Positions 24,466 to 34,479 of a DNA stretch of 64,000 nt are shown one piece after another. This stretch comes from Bradyrhizobium sp. WSM1743. GTDB lineage: Bacteria > Pseudomonadota > Alphaproteobacteria > Rhizobiales > Xanthobacteraceae. The notes below the pieces were generated by a model, which saw nothing but the letters and a program-made list of their open reading frames with translations, was not told where the DNA came from and ran no database searches. Location of the stretch: NCBI RefSeq assembly GCF_000473065.1, contig NZ_AXAZ01000041.1, positions 1-64,000 on the forward strand, in the 5' to 3' direction. The number at the start of each line of letters is the position of its first letter. Positions within the stretch are counted from its first letter, which is position 1. Made by a program: the position numbers and the translations under genes.

Positions 24466-24482
24466 TACTCATATTGAGCATA
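24466..24482. promoter_or_regulatory. Candidate NadQ operator, site 1
   Basis: TACTCATATTGAGCATA contains the inverted repeat CTCA-TAT-TGAG and the flank GCATA. The same arrangement recurs at 24541-24557. Confidence 0.65.
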
Positions 24483-24540
24483 TTAGGGTATGCAACGACG
24501 TCGACCGGCCCTCTTGGCCGGATTTCTCGGTCCCTACATA

Positions 24541-24557
24541 TTCTCAAATTGAGCATA
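24541..24557. promoter_or_regulatory. Candidate NadQ operator, site 2
   Basis: TTCTCAAATTGAGCATA contains CTCA-AAT-TGAG with the same GCATA flank as site 1. The centres of the two sites are 75 bases apart, about seven helical turns. It ends 20 bases before the nadA start and overlaps the likely -10 region, the expected position for repression. Confidence 0.65.
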
Positions 24558-24577
24558 ATAACGCATGGGAGGCTTCA

Positions 24578-25684
24578 ATGCCGATCGCTGGAATTTACGG
24601 CCCCGACGACTTTGCCAACCGGCCTCAGGGCCAGCCCGTCACCTCCGCGCGCGCCGCACCGGTGCCCGCGGGACCGAAATTGCCAATGCCCTCGCTGGAA
24701 TGGATTCCGGCGGTCGAACGCGCCACCGCGCCGCTCTACGACCGCGTGAAGCACGTGATCCCGCCGATCGAATGGCCGCTGATGGCGCCGACGATTCACG
24801 CAATCAACCAGCTGAAGCGCGCGCGGGGCGCGGTCATCCTCGCCCACAACTACCAGGCCCCGGAGATCTTCCACTGTGTGGCTGATATCGGCGGCGACTC
24901 GCTGCAGCTCGCGGTCGAAGCCACCAAGGTGAAGGCAGACATCATCGTCCAGTGCGGCGTGCACTTCATGGCGGAAACCTCGAAGCTGCTCAATCTGGAC
25001 AAGACCGTCTTGATCCCGGACTCGCGCGCGGGCTGCTCGCTTGCCGCCAGCATCACCGGCGCGGACGTGCGGCTGCTCCGCGAAAAATTTCCCGGCGTGC
25101 CTGTCGTCGCCTATGTCAACACGTCGGCGGAGGTGAAGGCCGAGGTCGACATCTGCTGCACCTCGTCGAATGCGGTGCAGGTGGTCGAGAGCCTGAATGT
25201 CCCGACGGTGATCTTCCTGCCCGACCGCTACCTTGCGACCTACGTCGCCTCGAAGACCGACGTCAAGATCATCGCCTGGAAAGGCGCCTGCGAGGTGCAC
25301 GAGCGCTTCAAGGGCGAGGAGCTGCGTGCCTATCGCGAGGCCGATCCATCGGTGCAGATCATCGCGCATCCGGAATGTCCGCCGGACGTGCTGGCGGAAG
25401 CCGACTTCACCGGATCGACCGCGCACATGATCAACTGGGTGCGCGCCGAGCGGCCGCGCCGGCTCGTCATGATCACCGAATGCTCGATGGCCGACAATGT
25501 CCGGGCAGAGCTTCCCGACGTGGAGATGCTCCGCCCCTGCAATCTCTGCCCGCACATGAAGCGCATCACGCTCGCCAACATTCTGGAGAGCCTGCTCACG
25601 CTTCGCGAGGAGGTGACGATCGATCTCGCGCTTGCGGAACGCGCGCGGCGCTCGGTCGAGCGCATGATCAATCTGAAGAACTAG
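24578..25684 (+). CDS. nadA: Quinolinate synthase
   Basis: A 368-residue NadA, the 4Fe-4S enzyme that condenses iminoaspartate with dihydroxyacetone phosphate to quinolinate. Signature segments include ILAHNYQAPEIFHCVADIGG, the central VQCGVHFMAE (first cluster cysteine), DICCTSSNAVQVV (second region) and RPCNLCPHMKR (last cysteine pair region). The first 60 residues are a less conserved leader before the catalytic core. GGAGGC precedes the ATG by 6 bases. It is the first gene of nadABC and lies directly behind two operator-like repeats. Confidence 0.96.
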   Translation: MPIAGIYGPDDFANRPQGQPVTSARAAPVPAGPKLPMPSLEWIPAVERATAPLYDRVKHVIPPIEWPLMAPTIHAINQLKRARGAVILAHNYQAPEIFHCVADIGGDSLQLAVEATKVKADIIVQCGVHFMAETSKLLNLDKTVLIPDSRAGCSLAASITGADVRLLREKFPGVPVVAYVNTSAEVKAEVDICCTSSNAVQVVESLNVPTVIFLPDRYLATYVASKTDVKIIAWKGACEVHERFKGEELRAYREADPSVQIIAHPECPPDVLAEADFTGSTAHMINWVRAERPRRLVMITECSMADNVRAELPDVEMLRPCNLCPHMKRITLANILESLLTLREEVTIDLALAERARRSVERMINLKN

Positions 25685-25710
25685 GACGGGATGCAGCAAC
25701 AAACATCACT

Positions 25711-25853
25711 GTCGTCCCGGACAAGCGCGCCTCAAGCGCGCGCAGATCCGGGACCCATAACCACAGGAAGATGTTTGGCGAAGAACAGCGTTGCAGAGCT
25801 TCGCGCAGCAACTTCCGCTGCGGCGTATGGGTCCCCGCCTTCGCGGGGACGAC
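25711..25853. repeat. Palindromic repeat, GGGACCCATAACCACAGG family, copy 2 (inside the nad operon)
   Basis: GTCGTCCCGG with GGGACCCATAACCACAGG faces GTATGGGTCCC and GCGGGGACGAC. It fills the gap between nadA and nadB, so the nad messenger would carry this hairpin. Confidence 0.85.
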
Positions 25854-25875
25854 GGTGGAGTCAAAGGATAGAACG

Positions 25876-27483
25876 ATGACGCAAAACATCCACAACCTCA
25901 CCCGCAGCACCGATGACGTCGTCATCGTCGGCGGCGGCCTTGCCGGACTGTTCTGCGCGCTGAAGCTCGCGCCGCGGCCGGTGACCTTGATCTCGGCGGC
26001 ACCGCTCGGTCAGGGCGCATCCTCCGCATGGGCGCAAGGCGGCATCGCGGCAGCAGTGGCCGAAGGCGATACGCCGGAGGCACACGCCGCCGATACAGTT
26101 GCCGTCGGCGGCGGCCTCGTCGATGAAGCCGTCGCACTCGGGATCGCACGCGAGGCTGCGTCGCGCATCCATGACCTTCTCGCCTATGGCGTGCCGTTCG
26201 ATCGCGATCTCGACGGCAGGCTTGCCGTCGGGCGGGAAGCTGCGCATTCCGCCCGACGCATCGTGCATGTGCGCGGCGATGGTGCTGGCGCCGCGATCAT
26301 CGCGGCCCTGTGCGATGCGGTGCGTCGCACGCCTTCGATCCGCCTGATGGAGGGCTTCGTCGCCGAAACACTGTTGACGGAGGACGGAGCGGTTACCGGT
26401 CTTCAATTGCGCGAGGCCGGCAAGCCCGCTGCACAGCCGGTCGTGCTCGCCTCGCGTGCGGTCGTGCTGGCGACCGGGGGACTCGGCCATCTCTATGGCG
26501 TCACCACCAATCCGTGTGAAGCGAGCGGCTCGGGCCTTGCGATCGCCGCCCGCGCCGGCGTCGTGATCGCCGACCCTGAATTCGTGCAGTTCCATCCCAC
26601 TGCCATCATGGTCGGCCGCGATCCGGCGCCGCTCGCCACAGAAGCCCTGCGTGGCGAAGGCGCAATGTTGATCAACGGCAACGGCGAGCGATTCATGAGA
26701 GCGCGCCACCCACTCGCCGAGCTCGCGCCGCGCGACATCGTGGCCCGCGGTGTGTTCGCCGAGATCGCGGCCGGGCGCGGCGCCTTCCTCGACGCACGGG
26801 AGGCGTTGGGCGCGCGCTTTGCCGAAAAATTTCCGACCGTGCATGCGAGCTGCATCGCCGCCGGCATCCATCCCGCGACGCAGCCAATTCCGGTTGCGCC
26901 CGCAGCGCACTACCACATGGGCGGCATCGCGGTGGACGCGCGCGGCCGCAGCTCGATCGAAGGGCTCTGGGCTGGCGGCGAAGTGTCCTCGACCGGTGCG
27001 CATGGCGCCAACCGGCTCGCCTCCAATTCGCTGCTGGAGGCCGTGGTCTATGCTGCGCGCATTGCCGACGACATCGCCGGCCGCACGGTGCCCTCGCCGG
27101 CCCGCCTTCCGGACGCGCTGGTGACGCCGCGCGCTGGCACGCTGGATGCTGCAGAGGTGAAACGGCTGCGCGCGATGATGAGCGCGCATGTCGGCGTGAT
27201 CCGCGACGGTGACGGGCTTGCGCAAGCCGTGCGCCACTTCGCCACGCTCGAGCGCGAGGCTGAAAACATTGCTGTCCGCAACATGGCGACATCCGCCCTG
27301 CTCGTCGCCGCTGCGGCCTGGACGCGGCGCGAGAGCCGCGGTGCGCATTTCCGTTCCGATCATCCGGCCGATAACCCCGCGCTGGCGCAGAGAACCATGA
27401 CGACGCTCGCAGCAGCGCGCGATGTCGCGGAGAGCCTGAACGAGCGTCCGCGGCCACGCATTGCGCAATCCATGATCGCCTGA
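25876..27483 (+). CDS. nadB: L-aspartate oxidase
   Basis: A 535-residue flavoprotein that oxidises L-aspartate to iminoaspartate, the NadA substrate. The FAD-binding motif is DVVIVGGGLAGLFCALK, followed by QGASSAWAQGGIAAA. Active-site regions resembling succinate dehydrogenase flavoproteins are FVQFHPTAIM, ATEALRGEGAML and RDIVARGVF. The ATG at 25876 is chosen because it starts the conserved domain; reading upstream in this frame crosses nadA and the repeat. NadB and NadA probably work together to avoid release of iminoaspartate. Confidence 0.95.
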   Translation: MTQNIHNLTRSTDDVVIVGGGLAGLFCALKLAPRPVTLISAAPLGQGASSAWAQGGIAAAVAEGDTPEAHAADTVAVGGGLVDEAVALGIAREAASRIHDLLAYGVPFDRDLDGRLAVGREAAHSARRIVHVRGDGAGAAIIAALCDAVRRTPSIRLMEGFVAETLLTEDGAVTGLQLREAGKPAAQPVVLASRAVVLATGGLGHLYGVTTNPCEASGSGLAIAARAGVVIADPEFVQFHPTAIMVGRDPAPLATEALRGEGAMLINGNGERFMRARHPLAELAPRDIVARGVFAEIAAGRGAFLDAREALGARFAEKFPTVHASCIAAGIHPATQPIPVAPAAHYHMGGIAVDARGRSSIEGLWAGGEVSSTGAHGANRLASNSLLEAVVYAARIADDIAGRTVPSPARLPDALVTPRAGTLDAAEVKRLRAMMSAHVGVIRDGDGLAQAVRHFATLEREAENIAVRNMATSALLVAAAAWTRRESRGAHFRSDHPADNPALAQRTMTTLAAARDVAESLNERPRPRIAQSMIA

Positions 27484-27493
27484 AGGAGGCCCC

Positions 27494-28372
27494 ATGATCA
27501 CCCCGCCCTCACTGCTCCATCCCGACGCCTTCCTCTCTCCGCTCGCGATCGACGCGGCCGTCCAGCGCGCGCTCGACGAGGACCTCGGCCGCGCCGGTGA
27601 CATCACCTCGCTTGCGACGATCCCGGAAGCGACGAGGGCGCAAGCGATCCTCGTCGCGCGCCAGTCCGGCGTGATCGCGGGGCTGCCGCTGGCGCTCGCG
27701 ACCCTGCAGAAGCTGTCGTCCGACATCGAGGTGCGCGCACATGTCCGCGATGCCGCGAGGGTTGCTCGCGGCGAGCATGTGCTGACGATCTCGGGCCCCG
27801 CGCGCGCCATTCTGACGGCGGAGCGGACCGCGCTGAACTTCGTCGGCCCGCTGTCGGGGATAGCCACGCTCACGGCGGACTATGTCGCGCGCACCGAAGG
27901 CACCAGGATGCGTATCTGTTGCACGCGAAAGACCACGCCGGGATTGCGCGCGTTGGAGAAATACGCAGTGCGCTGCGGCGGCGGCTTCAACCACCGCTTC
28001 GGGCTCGACGATGCCATCCTGATCAAGGACAACCACATCGCGGTCGCCGGCGGCATCCGTCCGGTGCTGGAGCGCGCCCGTGCCCACGCCGGCCATCTCG
28101 TCAAGATCGAGATCGAGGTCGATACGCTGGCGCAGCTGCGCGAGGTGCTGGACAGCGGAATGGCCGACGCCGTGCTACTCGACAACATGGACCTGGCGAT
28201 GCTGCGCGAGGCGGTGAGGATCAACGAGGGCCGTCTCAAGCTGGAGGCGTCCGGCGGCGTCACGTTGGAGTCGATCGCGGCAATCGCGGCGACCGGCGTC
28301 GACTATGCATCCGCCGGCGCCCTGACGCATTCGGCGCCGAACTTCGACTGCGCGTTGGACATCGAGGCGTGA
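27494..28372 (+). CDS. nadC: Nicotinate-nucleotide pyrophosphorylase (quinolinate phosphoribosyltransferase)
   Basis: A 292-residue type II phosphoribosyltransferase that converts quinolinate and PRPP to nicotinate mononucleotide. Motifs: ALDEDLGRAGDITS near the N-terminus, ERTALNFVGPLSGIAT, RKTTPGLRALEKYAV and FNHRFGLDDAILIKDNH, then KIEIEVDTLAQL and LEASGGVTLE. All are standard for NadC. A GGAGG ribosome site lies between the nadB stop and the ATG, only 10 bases apart, so it is the third gene of the operon. Confidence 0.96.
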   Translation: MITPPSLLHPDAFLSPLAIDAAVQRALDEDLGRAGDITSLATIPEATRAQAILVARQSGVIAGLPLALATLQKLSSDIEVRAHVRDAARVARGEHVLTISGPARAILTAERTALNFVGPLSGIATLTADYVARTEGTRMRICCTRKTTPGLRALEKYAVRCGGGFNHRFGLDDAILIKDNHIAVAGGIRPVLERARAHAGHLVKIEIEVDTLAQLREVLDSGMADAVLLDNMDLAMLREAVRINEGRLKLEASGGVTLESIAAIAATGVDYASAGALTHSAPNFDCALDIEA

Positions 28373-28395
28373 TTGGAACACTAACGCCTCCACAA

Positions 28396-28481
28396 CGTCA
28401 TGGCCGGGCTTGTCCCGGCCATCCACGTCGTACTGCACGGAACGAAGAACGTGGATGCCCGGGACAAGCCCGGGCATGACG
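28396..28481. repeat. Palindromic repeat (CGTCATGGCCGGGCTTGTCCC family)
   Basis: CGTCATGGCCGGGCTTGTCC and GGACAAGCCCGGGCATGACG are inverted arms with CCACGT/ACGTGG inside. It lies between nadC and the convergent sleB gene. A looser relative is at 30210-30311. Confidence 0.85.
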
Positions 28482-28494
28482 ATCACTTACAGAT

Positions 28495-29910
28495 CTACCG
28501 CCGCTCGCCCAACTCCGCGGAGCTCTTGGCTTCCTGCGCGAGTTCAGCCGAGAGTGCGGCGGTCTGGGCCGGGGTGCCCCAGCTCGGCTCCTCGCTGCCG
28601 TCGCCCCAGTTGCGCGGCCGATAGAAGGTGTGCACGCCGGTCTTGTACATCTTCTTCATCTCGGCGACCCAGGACGGGCGCACCCAATAGGCGTGGTAGT
28701 GCGTGGACTTGCCGACCTCGGGCAGCCAGATCTGGCCGTCCAGCATCGCCTTGGAGATCTTCTTCGCGCGCTCCCACATCTCGGGCTCGCGGATCACGTC
28801 CGGATTGTTGTCGCAGGCGAAGGTGAACTGGCAGGCGAAATGGCGGTGCTTGTTCTGATAGACTGCTCCGCACACGGTATCCGGATATTTGCCGGAGAAG
28901 ACACGGTTCATCACCACCTGCGCCACCGCGATCTGGCCGCGCACCGCCTCGCCGCGGGATTCGAAATAGACGGCTTCGGCGAGGCACTTCTCGGATTTCG
29001 CCCGCGACTTGTCGTCGAGCGCGAGCCGCTCCGCCGGCGATCTGGCGCGCTGGTTGTCGGCGTTGACCTCGCCCTTCGGCGCAACGCTCTCGCCGCTCTC
29101 GATGTCCTTGGCGATGTCCGCCGTCGGCGGGGTCAGCGAGGCCGTCACCTTCATGTCGGGGTCGGGCATCACGATCAGCGGCTCGGCGCCGGGCTGCCAG
29201 CTCTCGATGCTCTCGAGATTGCCGCCGAGCGAGGAGCTGCCGAAGAACAGGCTCGAGGTCTTGACGCTGAAGGGATCGCGCGCCGGTGCGGGCGCAGCCG
29301 AGGCCCGCTTCGCAGCGTCGCTGGCCTGCGGCGGATTGGAATATTGCGGCAGCGGCGGCGCGCGCAGCGCTTCCTGGAGCTCGGGGTCGAGCGCGGCCGC
29401 GGATTCCGGGGACATCGCCTGCGGCAATGCGGCGGTCTTGGCGCCGAACACCGAGCTGTTCGACGTCGCGGGATCTTCCTGTGCCGGTGCCGCAGCTGGC
29501 GCGACCGTCTCGGGAGACTGCGTCGGCGTGACGATTGCGAGGCGATCACCCTTCAGGGAGCGATCGACCTTGGGAAACTCGGAAGCCTGGTAGCGCGGCG
29601 GCGCCTGAAGTGCAGGATTGCGGCTGATCGCGCCGGTGACGTCGCGGCCGTCGAGGCTCGCGAGCCGAACCATCGCGCTCTGCGGAGCGGAGGTGCCAAT
29701 GGGGCGCGAAAAGCTGTAGGTGGCGAGCTGGATCGAGGACGCCGCGGAGAACACCTGCTTCTGCCAGCGCTCGGCGACGCCGGGTTGGCGCGCCAGCAGC
29801 GAGGCAATGTCCTGATAGCCGGTCTCTCTCGGCATCAATGCGAAGATGCAGAGACCGATACCGAAGGACGCGAACCGCGCGCCCTTCGGATGGTTACGCA
29901 ACACTGACAT
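28495..29910 (-). CDS. SleB-family cell wall hydrolase
   Basis: A 471-residue protein. The N-terminal part has one hydrophobic stretch (ASFGIGLCIFALMP) that may be a signal or anchor. It is followed by about 270 residues of Pro/Ala/Ser-rich low-complexity sequence. The C-terminal 150 residues are the SleB hydrolase domain: CLAEAVYFESRGEAVRGQIA holds the catalytic glutamate, with QVVMNRVFSGKYPDTVCGAV, CQFTFACDN and HYHAYWVRPSW following. In spore formers SleB is a lytic transglycosylase; in rhizobia it probably remodels peptidoglycan. ATG 29910 is preferred to an in-frame GTG four codons upstream. Confidence 0.88.
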   Translation of the reverse strand: MSVLRNHPKGARFASFGIGLCIFALMPRETGYQDIASLLARQPGVAERWQKQVFSAASSIQLATYSFSRPIGTSAPQSAMVRLASLDGRDVTGAISRNPALQAPPRYQASEFPKVDRSLKGDRLAIVTPTQSPETVAPAAAPAQEDPATSNSSVFGAKTAALPQAMSPESAAALDPELQEALRAPPLPQYSNPPQASDAAKRASAAPAPARDPFSVKTSSLFFGSSSLGGNLESIESWQPGAEPLIVMPDPDMKVTASLTPPTADIAKDIESGESVAPKGEVNADNQRARSPAERLALDDKSRAKSEKCLAEAVYFESRGEAVRGQIAVAQVVMNRVFSGKYPDTVCGAVYQNKHRHFACQFTFACDNNPDVIREPEMWERAKKISKAMLDGQIWLPEVGKSTHYHAYWVRPSWVAEMKKMYKTGVHTFYRPRNWGDGSEEPSWGTPAQTAALSAELAQEAKSSAELGERR

Positions 29911-30209
29911 CGATACGCTCACGCTACGCTTACGCTCGTCCGATCGAACTCAGTACATCCGTGCAATTCGATCTATCGTGAGTATCTAATTTAGGTTGCC
30001 GGGGCGTTAATGCGCGTTGCGCGAGCGGCACACGCAAGCGGGCACAGGTGTTTTCACGGGGCGATGTGGCGCATTGGTAAATGCGGCCTGACGAGCAGCG
30101 GTAAACATCTGGTCAATACGAATGGTGAAGGAACTCTTGCGCGCACGTGTCATTACGGGACGCGTGATGAGTTCTTGTTGTTGCGTGAGGTGCCTCCACA
30201 ACAACCGCT

Positions 30210-30311
30210 GTCATCGCCCGGCTTGACCGGGGCATCCAGTACGCCGCGGCCTCTCGATTCCATCACTACCGCCTCGGCGTACTGGATCCCCCGGTCAAGC
30301 CGGGCGATGAC
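30210..30311. repeat. Palindromic repeat (GTCATCGCCCGGCTTGACCGG)
   Basis: GTCATCGCCCGGCTTGACCG and CGGTCAAGCCGGGCGATGAC are inverted arms, with CCAGTACGCCG/CGGCGTACTGG inside. Confidence 0.85.
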
Positions 30312-30337
30312 AGCGAGTGTGTGGGCGTAGCTCAAAT

Positions 30338-30367
30338 GAAAAGAGAGGCGGAGCTTGGCCCGCCTCT
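30338..30367 (-). terminator. Likely intrinsic terminator of ppdK
   Basis: On the minus strand AGAGGCGG-GCCAAGCT-CCGCCTCT is followed by C and TTTT, 28 bases beyond the ppdK stop. Confidence 0.65.
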
Positions 30368-30394
30368 TTCACATTTATACTCTTGCGCTTCGTC

Positions 30395-33322
<2,928 letters not shown>

Positions 33323-33418
33323 AGCTTGCACACAACCTGCGAGAGGAATGGGAAATCGCGGGCCTTACACCATTTTGGGCGGGCCCGCGCAAGTCGGACA
33401 GTTCCGAAAAGTGAACGC

Positions 33419-33574
33419 CTAGAAGCGGAGCCACTTCAGGAGCCCGAGCCCGATCGCGCCGTTGACGATGAGGAAGATCGCGACAATGAGGTTGAGAAGT
33501 CGCGGCATGATCAGGATGAGCACGCCCGCAATCAACGACAGGATCGGCGAAATGTGGGCGACGGTGATGTGCAT
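33419..33574 (-). CDS. DUF3096-type small membrane protein
   Basis: A 51-residue protein: MHITVAHISPILSLIAGVLI, then LIMPRLLNLIVAIFLIVNG and a final GLLKWLRF. It has two hydrophobic helices separated by MPRLLN, which matches the DUF3096 small inner-membrane family. CACAGAAAGAT lies in front of the ATG as a modest ribosome site. It is a monocistronic short gene between ppdK and the DUF1236 gene. Function unknown; a role in envelope or stress response would be a guess. Confidence 0.8.
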   Translation of the reverse strand: MHITVAHISPILSLIAGVLILIMPRLLNLIVAIFLIVNGAIGLGLLKWLRF

Positions 33575-33800
33575 GAACTATCTTTCTGTGGAGGTGAGGC
33601 GAATCGCGCGCGGATCATAGCCGGCCAGGTTCCGGGAGTAGAGATGCGCAAGACGCGCCGCGAGTTCCCCGCACCCACGAAAACTGCCCGAAATTGCCGC
33701 GAATGCGGCAGGCCTTTTCCCGGAACATTGGCTTTAGGCACGCATTGGCAACCAGTCGCGCCACTGGCGCGTCCGCAGAATCACGTCGAAGGAGTTGTCC

Positions 33801-34154
33801 ATGCGGAACAGGATTCTTGCTCTTGCAGCGCTCGCGGCCGCGATCGGCTCGCCCCTTGCGGCGCAGGCGCAAAGCGATGTCACCATCGGACGCGCGCCCG
33901 CCACGGTCGACAGCGCCCCGACAATTGCCGTCGAACAGCGGCCGGCCTTCCGCGAATATGTCGTCGAACAACGTGTGCCAGCCTTCCGCATTCCGGATCG
34001 CGTGGTGGTCGGCGCCACCCTACCCGAGAGCGGCATCACCTATTATGACGTGCCGCAACGCTTCGGCGCCACGACCTATCGCTACACCGTCGTGAACGGC
34101 GAAACCGTGCTGGTCGAGCCGCGGTCGCGCCGCATCGTCGAGGTGCTGAACTAA
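33801..34154 (+). CDS. DUF1236-type small exported protein
   Basis: A 117-residue protein with a signal peptide (MRNRILALAALAAAIGSPLA followed by AQA). The mature region ends with VPQRFGATTYRYTVVNGETV and LVEPRSRRIVEVLN. This is the DUF1236 C-terminal pattern, which is common in rhizobia and predicted to be periplasmic. AAGGAG lies in front of the ATG. A short inverted repeat (CGCGCC-ACT-GGCGCG, 33757-33771) lies about 30 bases before the start, and a strong terminator follows the gene. Confidence 0.85.
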   Translation: MRNRILALAALAAAIGSPLAAQAQSDVTIGRAPATVDSAPTIAVEQRPAFREYVVEQRVPAFRIPDRVVVGATLPESGITYYDVPQRFGATTYRYTVVNGETVLVEPRSRRIVEVLN

Positions 34155-34278
34155 ATTCTTGTCTGGACGCGTTTTCTTTGAGCGAACAGGTATCCACTTC
34201 GCTTGAAAGCGCCGTCGTTCCATTTTGATGTCCGGCGCGTCACATCAGGCTGGCGCGAGCAGTGTTAAATCGGACATC

Positions 34279-34317
34279 AGCCCCGCCCGGTCCTCCCCCC
34301 GCCGGGCGGGGCTTTTT
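34279..34317 (+). terminator. Strong intrinsic terminator
   Basis: AGCCCCGCCCGG and CCGGGCGGGGCT form a perfect 12-bp stem with an 11-base loop, followed by TTTT. It ends transcription from the DUF1236 gene about 125 bases upstream. Confidence 0.88.
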
Positions 34318-34339
34318 GCCATCGCCTCGTGCTTGTCCT

Positions 34340-34477
34340 CTCGTATCCCGGACAAGGCGCAGGGCGTAGCACTGCGACGCAGAGCCGGGATCCAGAAGCT
34401 CCGAGCACGCGGCTCGCATGGGCCCCGGCTCTGCAGCGCACCGCTGAAGTAGCGCTGCGCTGCGTCCGGGGCACGCA
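34340..34477. repeat. Palindromic intergenic repeat (GGACGCAGCGCAGCGCTAC type)
   Basis: CCCGGACAAGGCGCAGGGCG with CTGCGACGCAGAGCCGGG faces CCCCGGCTCTGCAGCGCACC and CTGCGTCCGGG. The rest of the 34155-34479 gap holds only this repeat and the terminator. Confidence 0.6.
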
Positions 34478-34479
34478 CC

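Larger units (their letters stand above)
24241..24577. other. Divergent promoter region between the MFS gene and nadA
   Basis: The left two-thirds shows nothing beyond a drop in GC (a run with AAATCCCAAATCAAAAACG near 24313-24331) that may hold the MFS promoter. The right third holds two NadQ-type inverted repeats and a candidate promoter for nadA: TTGGCC at 24514 and CATATT at 24537 with a 17-base spacer, the second site covering the -10. Confidence 0.5.
29911..30394. other. 484-base gap between sleB and ppdK
   Basis: Both flanking genes read leftward, so this gap holds the sleB promoter and the ppdK 3' region. It contains a palindromic repeat at 30210-30311 and a likely ppdK terminator at 30338-30367. 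I see no convincing ORF, tRNA or known RNA in it. Confidence 0.6.

Noticed and set aside
33722..33746. GGAAC upstream of the DUF1236 gene as an EcfG -35
   Set aside because: The -10 position reads CATT, not CGTT, at the proper spacing.
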